Shown here in pieces: positions 38,107-47,376 of a DNA stretch of 64,000 nucleotides. The notes below the pieces were generated by a model that did no database searches, had not been told where the DNA came from, and saw nothing but the letters and a program-made list of their open reading frames with translations. The position numbers and the translations under genes are program-made. This stretch comes from Paenibacillus glycanilyticus NBRC 16618. Lineage in GTDB: Bacteria; Bacillota; Bacilli; Paenibacillales; Paenibacillaceae. Each line of letters begins with the position of its first letter. The stretch's first letter is position 1. The DNA lies in contig NZ_BILY01000001.1 in the NCBI RefSeq assembly GCF_004000805.1, positions 286,906 to 350,905 of the forward strand, written 5' to 3'.

Positions 38107-39726
38107 CTATTGGTTAACCGTTCCGTTTGTCATGATGTTGTATAAGATTTGTGCGGTTTCCGCTCTTGTGGAGAAGCCCTGCGGCATTAATTTCCCATTG
38201 CTTCCCGCTATAAAGCCGGCTTCCGCAAAAACCTTCATCGCTTTAGACGCATAGGCTGCGATCTCAGCGCTATCATTATAATCGTTGATCGTTTTGCCGC
38301 CTGTAAGAGCCGACGGCAGCTCGCCCATCTTATCCAGCACATTGTAAATCATGACGACCATATCCTGCCTGCTGATGCTGGCTCCCGGCTCAAAGCGATT
38401 GTTGCCAACTCCCGTCACCAGACCTAGTTGTTTTGCCGATCCCAAATAAGCCGTGTAATAGGTGTTGCCCGCATCCGCGAAATTAGTTGTTGCGCTTGCG
38501 TCAACTTCAATGCCGTAAGTTCTCATCAGCATAACCAGAAAATCTCCTCGGGTTATCTTAAGGTCAGGCCCGAATTGAGTATGGCTGATCCCTTTAGTAA
38601 TCCCTCTCGCTGCCGCAAATGCAATTGCATCCTTGTACCACGCATGCTCGGATACATCGGCGAATGTTTTTTCGTCATAGCCAACGGCATAGGTTGAAAA
38701 ATGCTTCGTCCTGAAGCTTACCGTTTGTGCAGTCGGATTGTAATGGCTATTGGCAAGCGCATTCAAATTCCCATTCTGGTCTACATAGTAGACGACAATC
38801 GCATGCGGATTCTCGCCGGCAAGCGCGTAATAGGACAGCTCGAGCGCTACAGTACCGCCTTTAAAATCAGAGACGGTTTGATTGCCTGCCGTAATTTCGA
38901 AGCTGTACAGCGGTCTGTCGCCAATCTTGTCCTTCAGGCTTTGCTGTGCTTGTGCAGGATACTTGGCAAGCTGAGATGCCGCATCCAGCTTGGAGATGGA
39001 GATACGCACCTTGCCGGAAGCATTTGCGCCTGTAAGCGAGCCTTTGATTGCCTCAAGAACTTTTTTATCCAGGTTCAACGTAACGCCGCCGGCCTTGACA
39101 GTCACCGTTTCAATCTTGCTATTCGCGAGAGCCAAGAGAGATGCGGCAGACAATTCGAGGGATAGGTGTTTTGCGTTTGCGTCTGCTTGCAGCTCTATGA
39201 TGACGGGAGCAGACTTGCTGCCCCCTGTTGTTCCTTCGGCTCCAGTGACAGCCTGCAAAAGCTGGCTGTCTGTTACGGTTGCCGTGGCTGCGCCGTTGCT
39301 ATCTACGGATACCGCAACTTTTATCGTTCCCGCGGGACCAGTAGGAGTAGGCGGCGTAACGGAATCCGGTGTACCCGGTGTGACAGTCACAGCTGTAACT
39401 TCCTTGCTGGCTGCGAGATCACCGTTTAATTCGTTAATATGGACCAGGTAATGATCGACATTGGACAAAGCCCCAGTCGTAATATTAACCGCAATTTTCC
39501 CTTCCGAACTTGCAACGGCTTGCTCCAGCGCTTGCACGCTGTTATTCGTGGTGTCTACTACTCTGACCAAGTAAGCCGTTCCGGCATTAAAGCCCGTTCC
39601 TTGGATAGCTATCACTCCGTCAGCATATCCAGCGCTTGTAATCGCGCTGCTAGCAAATACCGACAAAGGAAACAAAGATAAACTTAAAATAACAACCATT
39701 AACAATGAGATTGTATTCTTTGTCAT
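38107..39726 (-). CDS. SLH-domain surface protein without a catalytic domain
   Basis: A 539-residue protein: signal peptide (1-25), an IPT-like beta domain (about 27-110), a Pro/Thr-rich linker, a module (about 135-345) shared with the two large SLH enzymes, and three SLH repeats (350-539) with ITRGDF, ISRQDM and STRAET motifs for binding pyruvylated wall polymer. No enzyme domain is seen, so it may be an anchor or scaffold. AGGAGG precedes the ATG. It lies between two beta-helix genes that lack SLH repeats, which suggests it might hold them at the surface (inference). Confidence 0.85.
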   Translation of the reverse strand: MTKNTISLLMVVILSLSLFPLSVFASSAITSAGYADGVIAIQGTGFNAGTAYLVRVVDTTNNSVQALEQAVASSEGKIAVNITTGALSNVDHYLVHINELNGDLAASKEVTAVTVTPGTPDSVTPPTPTGPAGTIKVAVSVDSNGAATATVTDSQLLQAVTGAEGTTGGSKSAPVIIELQADANAKHLSLELSAASLLALANSKIETVTVKAGGVTLNLDKKVLEAIKGSLTGANASGKVRISISKLDAASQLAKYPAQAQQSLKDKIGDRPLYSFEITAGNQTVSDFKGGTVALELSYYALAGENPHAIVVYYVDQNGNLNALANSHYNPTAQTVSFRTKHFSTYAVGYDEKTFADVSEHAWYKDAIAFAAARGITKGISHTQFGPDLKITRGDFLVMLMRTYGIEVDASATTNFADAGNTYYTAYLGSAKQLGLVTGVGNNRFEPGASISRQDMVVMIYNVLDKMGELPSALTGGKTINDYNDSAEIAAYASKAMKVFAEAGFIAGSNGKLMPQGFSTRAETAQILYNIMTNGTVNQ

Positions 39727-39756
39727 GTGCCCTTTTTTCCTCCTCTCACGACTTGT

Positions 39757-42700
39757 CTAGTTCGACGTTGATGCATGCGCGTGCACGGTAACCCCTAGGT
39801 TGGAATCCGCAAGAGCAGGCATTCCGCTAGCCAGCCACACGTCTACCTTTAACCCTGCTTTGGCATAAGAGATTGCTGTTGCTTGGCTAGTAGCCGCAAT
39901 CATGACAACAGACACATGCGCATTAACGCCTGTTCCTTCCGTAAACTGGACAATCAGATATTTGCCTGCAAGCTCACTCGATTTCTCGCCTGTTATCGTA
40001 ACGTTTCTAGTCTTGCCGGCACCGCCGTTTTGTTCAGCCCCTATTGCAATTGCATATTCAATGGTTTTCGACTGGACGGTTACATTAGCTACGGCTTTAA
40101 TTGTAGTTCCCTCTACTGTACCGTTCACCGTAAAGCTGCCCGCTTCCGCATAGCTTGAAGATTGAACCGCATCCCATGCTACATTTGCAGCGGATGTCGT
40201 TGCATTATCATAGACGACCGTAACGGTAGTAGGCAGTGTTGGCGCGGTTCCCGCTTTGGTCGTAACGTTAACCGGCTGAACCTCGGTCACCACAGGATTA
40301 GTGGCGCCCTGCGCGAGCAGCGTTACATTGCCCCATCTTGCCGTGCTGGAATAACCGTTTCCTTGATTATCGCTCCAGATGGCTGTTGCTGTTCTTGAAC
40401 CTACGCCGTTGTCATCATTAACCTGGGAGTCAAAACCGATTACTTTTCCTTCCGCGCCTTTTATCGTCTTGAACGGAATCTTGACTTCTACCAGATATCC
40501 ATTTGAAGTCTTTGACGTTGCGCTTGTAAATTCCGAGATATTGCCTTTCGCTCCTACCGTCTTTTCATTGTCGAAGTTAATTCGATATTGTCTGTCATCG
40601 TCCTGATGAGAGGTTGTTTTGGTGTTATTCTCATCCAAGAAAATTTCAACGGAGTCTTGTTCCCAAGGATTTTTGTTCTTCTTGCTAAGCACGGGATCCG
40701 TAACCTCCGAAAGAACGTAAAGGTTATCTTCATCCCATAGCACGCGTACCTTTGAAGTAGCGCCAGAAGTTACCGGGGCCGTGGAATTATCGATATATTT
40801 GTTAACATTGAGAACGGGAGCCGTTTTCCACACATCGTCAAACGTTCCGTCAATGACTGGAGTACCGTAAATCGCTTGACCATTTTCCGGAACGAAAATC
40901 ATTGACTGTCTTATGGCATCGATATCCGTCACGTCATTGCCAATAGGGTTTGCGCTTGTATAGTTCGTTTCGTAAGCCCCGATGTCAGTCTTCGCTCCTT
41001 GCGGACGGGCTGCTTGCGCAATATCTACTGCAGGCGCCAGCGTTCTAGTTCCTCTATCAACAGCCGGAGAATCCGACTTCACATGGAGGAAGCCGGGATC
41101 CTTCGGATCAAGCGACTCAAACTTAGGGTCCGCTACCACATCGTTGATTCCCATAACCGACGGAGTGCCGCCGTTGTAATAAATGTTGTTGGCATAGATG
41201 ACAAATTCGCTGCCGCTTGCATTATTCATGTCATACTTAGTCTCGCCTGGACGCAGATCTCTCGAGTAGACAATATTATTGAAAATATTAACGTTCTCCG
41301 AACTGCTCGCGAACAGCTGCGCATAAGTCAAATGAGGATTTTGGTTATTGTTGTAAACCGTGTTATTAATAATGTCTACATTGGCGGAGTTGAACGAATG
41401 GATACCGGAGCCTCCGTTATTATAGGAAATATTGTTTTCCACCAAGGTTTTTCCTTTGTACGCCGGGAATTTCGCACCGGTATTTTTGTTATAGTCGATA
41501 ATAATGCCGTTCCCGTCGGAGTAACCCTTTGTTTGATTCCATTTCACATTCGTTTGGTTATCGTGGACGACGTTATTGCGCACAATGCTTTTATATCCCA
41601 GTTGATTATCGACATCTACCCCGCCCAGTACACTGATGCCGCTGCAGGCGTACATCGTGTACCAAGCATTGTTGTAAACGAGATTATTCTCGATGGTGAT
41701 GTAATCGACATTGGCTGAGCCTATACCGCCGGCAGGCAGATCATGAACAATGCTGTTTCTGATTGTGATGTGATGGTTTGGCGGCAAGCCATTGTCCAGA
41801 TTGGTTCCGCTGTTGATGTTGATCCCGTTCGTATTCGCTTTTGTAAACCTAGGGTCTCCATAGTTTACAGGCAAGCCTGCCGTCGTTTGCTCGTACCAGT
41901 AATTATAGGCTGCCTCACCATCTGCCAGCGTCAGATTCTTGTTATTTCCTTTGATTTCGATTCCGTCGATGATGATATAACTAGCCTGAATAAGAATGAC
42001 ATCCCATGCGTTATCGGAGAATAGGACGGGATGAGCGCCAGGTGCCGCTTTGTAAGTAATATAAGCAGACTGATTGGTTGCCGTATTGAGAGCTCCGGAT
42101 TTCGTAATGGTGACCATCCGGTTGCCGCCGCTGTACGTAAAGGTACCATCCATTAAATACACCGTATCGCCAGGCGCGGTAAGATTCGCTGCCTTTTGAA
42201 TGGTCTGGAACGGAGTATTCACAGATTTGCCGTCATTAGAATCGCTGCCCGTAGGGCTGACATAATAATTGACCGGAACGCCGATTACAGGAGCAGAGTC
42301 AATTAAGGACCCGGGGGAGGCATTCACAATTGGAGCTGTTCCCGCTGCATCGGATACGGATACTTTAATATTGTCGACCAGGATCGTGGATTTGCTATGC
42401 GTGCCCGCATCTACATTAAGCATCCATGCTGCTAATCCGTTGGTTTTGAACAAATTGGAGTTTTGTATAGGCTCGTTGTTTACAAGCTTGGTCGTAACCC
42501 CGTTCTGAACAAGATATAGATCATAACTCAGCGAGTCAACATGCACGACCATTTTAAGTGAGAAGGCCTTGTCTACTTCCCATGTTCCTCTAGCCGCCAA
42601 CGCGCCGTTACCCGTAGCCGAGGAACGGGCATAAATTTTGCCGTTTCTAGCAATAAGCAGGTTATTGCTCTTCACGCCCCAAGAACCGTCAATTAATCTT

Positions 42701-43794
42701 AAGTAGTAGTCGGCGTTGGCATCCTTCAGCTTGAAATCCGCTTCAAGCGTATAGCTGCTGTGCTTCGTATCCGCTCCCCATGATTCGAATACCGGGAAGC
42801 CGATATCCCCCGGTTCGTCTTGCGTCGTCGTTACGTCCACCCATCTGCTGCCGCCGTCCTCGACAATCTTCATTACGGATGGCGATTTCCCGTCCAGAAT
42901 ATTGGTATTGATAACCGACCCGGTAGCCGTTCCCGCAATAGCGGAATCCGTATCCGTCGTTTCGAACGTCGTCGTTCTCAACACATTGGTATCAGATGCT
43001 GGGATATAGGCATCTCTTGCATCATCGGAGTATGAAAGCTTTATGTTATCGTAACGTACGGTTGTATCGGTCTCCGCCGCGGTGCCTACCGCTTCGATAT
43101 TGTAGTACACGACACCAGTTGCCAGAAAACCGTGGCTATCGTAATTCATCAGCGGCTCGCCGCTGGCAAGCATCGTTGTTGTCCCGGACGCGTCCGTTAT
43201 AAATAAATCGTATTTATTGATATCGTTATAGAGATCCAGTTTCACCTTATAAGTCGTATTTGCCGACCAGGTGCCTCGCTTCACGTAAGTCGATTGCGCT
43301 ATCGTTCCCGATTTAACCTGAATATCTCCGCTAGGCAGAAATTTAGCAATCGGAAGATTTTGCTTCCAGTCACCAGGAATCACATTCAGACGGAATTCTT
43401 TGGCTTGGTTGCTGAATGTAAGAGAGCCTTCAAAGGAGAACCGGTTGCCTGTTGCTTGCAAGCCTGCATTGGGTCCATAGTAGAACCGAGTTTTGCCCTG
43501 CGCGTCCTTCGGAACGGTTACTTCCAGTGACCGGTTACCGCTATCGTCGCTTACGATTTTCTTGGAGAAAGAAGCTTCCGTAGCAAACATGGACGGAACC
43601 GGCGTTATTTCGGCATCCGTTTGAAAGTAACCGAAATTCGGGTCCGTCGTTTCAAAGGTATGATTCTGGGAGATTGCCGCGGCTGCGGATACCTTGCCGT
43701 TAAATTGCTGAAAACCAATGCTTATAAGGGAAACCATGAGTGTAAGCGCTAAGATGCATGAAGTCATTTTTCTTATTCTTTGTTTCATCATCAT
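39757..43794 (-). CDS. Large secreted beta-helix protein with CBM9-like domain, no SLH repeats
   Basis: A 1345-residue protein: signal peptide (about 1-38), two concanavalin-like domains (44-256 and 275-482), right-handed beta-helix (508-945) opening YYVSPTGSDSNDG and containing GYSDGNGIIIDYN, a CBM9-like domain (965-1165; VIDGTFDDVW, DSVEIFLDENN), a bacterial Ig-like domain (1170-1243) and a C-terminal tail of about 100 residues. From about residue 275 to 1165 it is clearly paralogous to the 1562-residue SLH protein. Surface retention would need another protein, such as the SLH protein encoded 30 bases downstream. Cre-like boxes lie upstream and at the start of the gene. Confidence 0.8.
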   Translation of the reverse strand: MMMKQRIRKMTSCILALTLMVSLISIGFQQFNGKVSAAAAISQNHTFETTDPNFGYFQTDAEITPVPSMFATEASFSKKIVSDDSGNRSLEVTVPKDAQGKTRFYYGPNAGLQATGNRFSFEGSLTFSNQAKEFRLNVIPGDWKQNLPIAKFLPSGDIQVKSGTIAQSTYVKRGTWSANTTYKVKLDLYNDINKYDLFITDASGTTTMLASGEPLMNYDSHGFLATGVVYYNIEAVGTAAETDTTVRYDNIKLSYSDDARDAYIPASDTNVLRTTTFETTDTDSAIAGTATGSVINTNILDGKSPSVMKIVEDGGSRWVDVTTTQDEPGDIGFPVFESWGADTKHSSYTLEADFKLKDANADYYLRLIDGSWGVKSNNLLIARNGKIYARSSATGNGALAARGTWEVDKAFSLKMVVHVDSLSYDLYLVQNGVTTKLVNNEPIQNSNLFKTNGLAAWMLNVDAGTHSKSTILVDNIKVSVSDAAGTAPIVNASPGSLIDSAPVIGVPVNYYVSPTGSDSNDGKSVNTPFQTIQKAANLTAPGDTVYLMDGTFTYSGGNRMVTITKSGALNTATNQSAYITYKAAPGAHPVLFSDNAWDVILIQASYIIIDGIEIKGNNKNLTLADGEAAYNYWYEQTTAGLPVNYGDPRFTKANTNGININSGTNLDNGLPPNHHITIRNSIVHDLPAGGIGSANVDYITIENNLVYNNAWYTMYACSGISVLGGVDVDNQLGYKSIVRNNVVHDNQTNVKWNQTKGYSDGNGIIIDYNKNTGAKFPAYKGKTLVENNISYNNGGSGIHSFNSANVDIINNTVYNNNQNPHLTYAQLFASSSENVNIFNNIVYSRDLRPGETKYDMNNASGSEFVIYANNIYYNGGTPSVMGINDVVADPKFESLDPKDPGFLHVKSDSPAVDRGTRTLAPAVDIAQAARPQGAKTDIGAYETNYTSANPIGNDVTDIDAIRQSMIFVPENGQAIYGTPVIDGTFDDVWKTAPVLNVNKYIDNSTAPVTSGATSKVRVLWDEDNLYVLSEVTDPVLSKKNKNPWEQDSVEIFLDENNTKTTSHQDDDRQYRINFDNEKTVGAKGNISEFTSATSKTSNGYLVEVKIPFKTIKGAEGKVIGFDSQVNDDNGVGSRTATAIWSDNQGNGYSSTARWGNVTLLAQGATNPVVTEVQPVNVTTKAGTAPTLPTTVTVVYDNATTSAANVAWDAVQSSSYAEAGSFTVNGTVEGTTIKAVANVTVQSKTIEYAIAIGAEQNGGAGKTRNVTITGEKSSELAGKYLIVQFTEGTGVNAHVSVVMIAATSQATAISYAKAGLKVDVWLASGMPALADSNLGVTVHAHASTSN

Positions 43795-43913
43795 TCCTTG
43801 TTTCCTCCTCGTAATGGCTGTGAATCTATTAGCATAATAATTACATGAGTAACAGGTTCGCTGTTTCGCACCTCCTATGGCTCATTTACTCGTATGGCGC
43901 TTTATATATCCCC

Positions 43914-43927
43914 TTGGAAGCGTTGTC
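43914..43927 (+). promoter_or_regulatory. cre-like box upstream of the surface-protein operon
   Basis: TGGAAGCGTTGTCA matches 12 of 14 positions of the CcpA consensus, about 120 bases ahead of the large beta-helix gene. A second candidate, TGTAAGCGCTAAGA at 43741-43754 inside the signal-peptide codons, matches 13 of 14. Confidence 0.4.
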
Positions 43928-44075
43928 AATTTTTGCTTACCAAACTCTTCTTCCGATCATATTTTTACATGATTGCATTTTTTTTAAAATCAAAGATCTT
44001 TAGATTCCTATCACTATATTAGGTTTGGTTTCGGGCAAACCGGCTATTGTCCCGTATAGCCATTATCTGTAACAC

Positions 44076-44104
44076 AAAAAAAGCCCCATGCCGGGGCTTT
44101 TTTT
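44076..44104. terminator. Strong bidirectional terminator
   Basis: A7-GCCCC, a five-base loop, then GGGGC-T7: a textbook rho-independent terminator in both directions. The nearest upstream gene is the PhyH gene on the minus strand, 360 bases away. Confidence 0.85.
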
Positions 44105-44466
44105 GTATGTTCTAAATGCTTTTGTTATAAGCCATTCACTTGTCGCCCGTTTGACGCTTATCCTTTTACTTTGCGGCGAATGAGCATGGTTTCATGCAAT
44201 TCGCGTTTGTACATGGGTGGGGTGTTGAAGGCATGGGACTAGATGTTCTTAGCTTACTTCTCCCGCCTGTACAGCCTGCTGTTTGTTTTGTTTCAATGCC
44301 TGCCTGTTGATTGCTGTTCGCATTCATAACCTGTTAACCCCGTTCCTTAGATGGAATTAGCTTACAAGTTGATCGTACGATTGTCTGGATGATAAAGCTT
44401 ATGCAATCTTCGGAAATAATCCGCTTATCTTCGTGATCGTTCCATTAATCTACGCTGGAAGGACAA

Positions 44467-45303
44467 TCAACACTCCGCGCCGGACATCTCGTTTGTGAAC
44501 GTCCGCTTATATTCTTGCGGACTAAGTTTCTCTGCGGACTCGGCGACATAATGGAATTGCAGAGCGCGCCGCCGCTTGGGCGACAAATTATACGGCGTTC
44601 CGTGCTTCAGCAGGCCGTGGAAGAACAGAAGTCCGCCCGACTGAAGCGGAACCGCCACGTCCTTCTCTACCGCAACATGCGTATCGCATAACTGCCAGTC
44701 GCGTACGGCATAATGCGGAGTTGCCCCGTCGGCGTGCGAACCTGGCAGCACGTGCATGCACCCGTTGTCAAGCGCGGCTTCGTCCAACGCAATCCACACT
44801 CCGACTACCGGTTTATTGTAAGCAAGATTTCCGTACGCCATATCCTGATGCCAAGGCTTCTCTCCTCCGCCGTGCGGCGGCTTCAGCAAGGCCATATCCT
44901 GCACGAGCCTAGGCTTTTCTCCCAGAATCGCTTCAACCGCGCGCAAGATTGCCGGATGATAAGCCACATGTCTGAGCCGATCATCACATTCCACAAATTG
45001 ATGTACTTTGCGCACGGCCAGTTCTCTCTCTTCATTAGACTTCAGCTCGCTTGAAGGTTTGCTGAACTGAATCGCCGCGCCTTTCGTATCTGAGAATATC
45101 ATGGACATCAGCGCTTCGATTGCATTCTGTACTTCCTGTTGCCCCAACACGCAATCAACGGCTAAGTAGCCGGCTTCTTTGTACTCCTTCCATTCTTCTT
45201 CCCCCAGTACATCAAGACTCGAATAAGTCTTAGAAATGCTTTCATACCGATACAGCCGTTCCGATATTTCCTGAGGCGTTAACAAGTCTATTTTTCTCTT
45301 CAT
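44467..45303 (-). CDS. PhyH-family Fe(II)/2-oxoglutarate dioxygenase
   Basis: About 278 residues, cytosolic. Iron ligands are visible as H-Q-D in PWHQDMAYG and the distal histidine in FFHGLLKHGTPYN; the following RRRALQFHY supplies an arginine for 2-oxoglutarate. NGCMHVLPGSHADG is typical of PhyH (PF05721). It would hydroxylate or demethylate a small molecule. The start at 45303 follows GGTGGTG by six bases; a frame extension to ATG 45318 lacks a ribosome-binding site. Divergent from an AraC gene (intergenic about 105-140 bases), probably its regulator. Confidence 0.88.
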   Translation of the reverse strand: MKRKIDLLTPQEISERLYRYESISKTYSSLDVLGEEEWKEYKEAGYLAVDCVLGQQEVQNAIEALMSMIFSDTKGAAIQFSKPSSELKSNEERELAVRKVHQFVECDDRLRHVAYHPAILRAVEAILGEKPRLVQDMALLKPPHGGGEKPWHQDMAYGNLAYNKPVVGVWIALDEAALDNGCMHVLPGSHADGATPHYAVRDWQLCDTHVAVEKDVAVPLQSGGLLFFHGLLKHGTPYNLSPKRRRALQFHYVAESAEKLSPQEYKRTFTNEMSGAEC

Positions 45304-45423
45304 CCCATGCACCACCATTTATCAAATTTGTCGCTTTCTATTTTCAATGGTATAGTAAATGGCGAACAATCCAAATGTCATATTTCAATAAACGATTTAT
45401 ACAATTTGATGAATCCAATATAG

Positions 45424-46257
45424 ATGGGAGCTGATTGGGAGATGGAGTTGATACCTACGTTCAAGTTAGGAGAATCGTATGGGAAAATGGCCTGCGAACG
45501 CACGTGGAAGTGGAACCGGAGCGATATTCCGTTCAACGATTACGATCTATGGTACGTATGGAGAGGGGAAGGAAGAGTCGTCCTGAACGGAGAAGAGAGA
45601 AAAGTTGAGCGCCATCAATGTTATTTGTTCCGGCCGGGCGACCGCGTGGAAGCTTGGCACAATCCCGACCAGCCCCTACTCGTTACCTATATGCATTTCG
45701 AGACGGAGAACGCGCACCATTATTTAACCTCCCTCCCTTCCCACTGCGATTTTATCTCTTCGTTTGCCTTCGAGGCTTACCTGGACAGGTATGTTCATGT
45801 GATGTCGTTCCAAACGCATCGCTCCGCGGAAGAAGCCGAGATGCTCCTGCGGCTGCTGCTCATTCAATTTGAAAGAGAATATGTATCTCTCGAGCAAGCA
45901 GTGCCGCGTTATCGGAACCCGCATATCGATACAATGACGAAGATTGCCGCTTCGATCCGCGAAAATCCCGCCCAAGCCGGCAGCATAGCAGACCTTGCGA
46001 AGCAAGCATTCTTATCTACGCGCTACTTCTCCGCGAAGTTCAAAGAAATAATGGGACAGACGATTGAAAGCTACATTATTGAGAAGAAGATTGAACGCGC
46101 GGAGCTACTTCTGAGCCAGAACGGAATGACGGTTAGCGAGGTGGCTGACGCGCTCGGGTATCCCAACATTTATTATTTCAGCAAGCAATTCAAGAAGGAA
46201 CGGGGCTATAGCCCCTCGAAAGCCATGCAGCACAAAAAGACCGAACAGTACCGTTGA
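45424..46257 (+). CDS. AraC-family transcriptional regulator
   Basis: A regulator of 271-277 residues with a cupin (about 35-100; YVWRGEGRVVLNGEERKVER) and a C-terminal AraC domain containing LAKQAFLSTRYFSAKFKEIM and VADALGYPNIYYFSKQFKKE, ending with the usual GYSPSKAM. Two starts are possible, ATG 45424 and ATG 45442; the second has GGGAG upstream. It is divergent from the PhyH gene. Confidence 0.9.
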   Translation: MGADWEMELIPTFKLGESYGKMACERTWKWNRSDIPFNDYDLWYVWRGEGRVVLNGEERKVERHQCYLFRPGDRVEAWHNPDQPLLVTYMHFETENAHHYLTSLPSHCDFISSFAFEAYLDRYVHVMSFQTHRSAEEAEMLLRLLLIQFEREYVSLEQAVPRYRNPHIDTMTKIAASIRENPAQAGSIADLAKQAFLSTRYFSAKFKEIMGQTIESYIIEKKIERAELLLSQNGMTVSEVADALGYPNIYYFSKQFKKERGYSPSKAMQHKKTEQYR

Positions 46258-46375
46258 TCGGAAGCCAAGCTAAGCATCTGGAATTTTTCAAAGCAAAAAG
46301 AAACGGCCGATCGTCAGATGTTTCTGCGCATAAAAAAAGCCGATTAATTGCTGCTAGGCCTGTAATTGCTGACTA

Positions 46376-47200
46376 TTAAGGAGCCACATCGCTATACGTT
46401 GTGCCCCATTTGTAATTGTCGTAATAGACCTTCATCGTATTGTTCTGTGCTCCTCGGTACATACCGAAGGAATTGTAATATTGATTGATGAAGTTTTTGC
46501 CTTGAAAGCCTGCCGGGAAGCCGAGGTAGCCGGTCCAATTGACGACCTGTGTGCCGTTGTACCAGATCTTCACCCCGCCTTTGCCGCTGGCATCGGGTTT
46601 GAAGCCAATTACAATAGAGTTGAATTGATCCGTCGTTACTTCCTGCGACCATAGGGTAAGAGCGTTCCCGCTTGGCCCGTTGACGCCGTCGATGTTGTAG
46701 TAATCTTTATTGCGAATTTTGAACTGGTAGGTCAGCTTACCGTTCACGTTTGCCAATTCAAGCGCTCCTTGCGGGGAAACGTAATAGCTGTCCTGATGGA
46801 ATTGATCAAGCACAACCCAGTTGGTCGGCAGCGCGCTGTCGGATGGAATTCCGATCTGAAACCCGTTATACCGCCATTCTCCGAACGGCTGATTTCTTGC
46901 GGCATAATATTCGTTCCTCTGCTTCTCGCCGGCTGTATATGGATTAGCCTGCAGCTTCAGGCTTGAGCCCGTTCCGGATGGCGTCCATGTCGAGAAATAA
47001 GGCATAACCATGTTGTTGCGATCCAGCTCTTTCTCCTCGAATGTCACTCCGCTGTCAGTCAAGTCCCAGCTCGTGGAATTGATCGAAGCTCCTTCAACGT
47101 CAATGTTGGCAATGATGCTTGCGGATGCTACTGAAGCAAAAATCGTTACAGAACTGACAAGACCAAGCATTCCTAAAGTCCATTTTCTTTTGATTGCCAT
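46376..47200 (-). CDS. Secreted polysaccharide-lyase-like jelly-roll protein (PF14099 type)
   Basis: A 274-residue exported protein: signal peptide (1-28, ending ASA) and one beta-jelly-roll domain. Segments RYNGFQIGIPSDSALPTNWV, VVLDQFHQ and the C-terminal NSIVIGFKPDASGKGGVKIW match the general pattern of the heparin-lyase-I-like/glucuronan-lyase (PL13/PL20, PF14099) fold. Cleavage of a uronic-acid polymer by beta-elimination is possible, which would fit the GH105-like gene in operon A. AAAGGAGG precedes the ATG, and a cre-like box lies about 115 bases upstream. Confidence 0.65.
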   Translation of the reverse strand: MAIKRKWTLGMLGLVSSVTIFASVASASIIANIDVEGASINSTSWDLTDSGVTFEEKELDRNNMVMPYFSTWTPSGTGSSLKLQANPYTAGEKQRNEYYAARNQPFGEWRYNGFQIGIPSDSALPTNWVVLDQFHQDSYYVSPQGALELANVNGKLTYQFKIRNKDYYNIDGVNGPSGNALTLWSQEVTTDQFNSIVIGFKPDASGKGGVKIWYNGTQVVNWTGYLGFPAGFQGKNFINQYYNSFGMYRGAQNNTMKVYYDNYKWGTTYSDVAP

Positions 47201-47313
47201 AAATATTGGCCTCCTTTAAATAAATGGATGACTAAATCAATAGCAGCATGCCTGAAAGAGTGGCTTGTTCTCAACTGATTCGACTATCACCTCCCTCCAT
47301 GGCTCATCCCAAA

Positions 47314-47327
47314 TGAAAACGCATTCA
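47314..47327 (+). promoter_or_regulatory. cre-like box before the jelly-roll lyase-like gene
   Basis: TGAAAACGCATTCA matches 13 of 14 positions of the CcpA consensus, within ATGAAAACGCATTCAT. Confidence 0.55.
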
Positions 47328-47339
47328 TAAGTTGCAATG

Positions 47340-47369
47340 AATCAAGGGGATATGACTATCCCCTTGATT
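47340..47369 (-). terminator. Perfect 13-bp hairpin after the giant SLH protein gene
   Basis: AATCAAGGGGATA and TATCCCCTTGATT flank a TGAC loop, seven bases after the stop. No long T-run follows on the minus strand. Confidence 0.65.
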
Positions 47370-47376
47370 ACCCGCT

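Larger units (their letters stand above)
43795..44466. other. 672-base intergenic region
   Basis: It holds the control region of the surface-protein operon (cre-like box) and a strong isolated terminator at 44076-44104. From 44105 to 44466 I see no reading frame with a ribosome-binding site and no recognisable RNA; all frames are broken by stops within about 25 codons. Confidence 0.5.

Noticed and set aside
40999..41718. 239-codon plus-strand open frame
   Set aside because: Antisense to the beta-helix region. The repeated Asn/Ile codons of the ladder leave the complementary frame open.
20136..43794. Calling the beta-helix proteins PL9 pectate lyases
   Set aside because: The fold agrees but I could not find the expected PL9 catalytic lysine and calcium-site pattern; the family is left open.
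44105..44466. Possible small RNA or gene in the intergenic stretch after the strong terminator
   Set aside because: No promoter-terminator pair encloses a structured element, and all frames are short without ribosome-binding sites.
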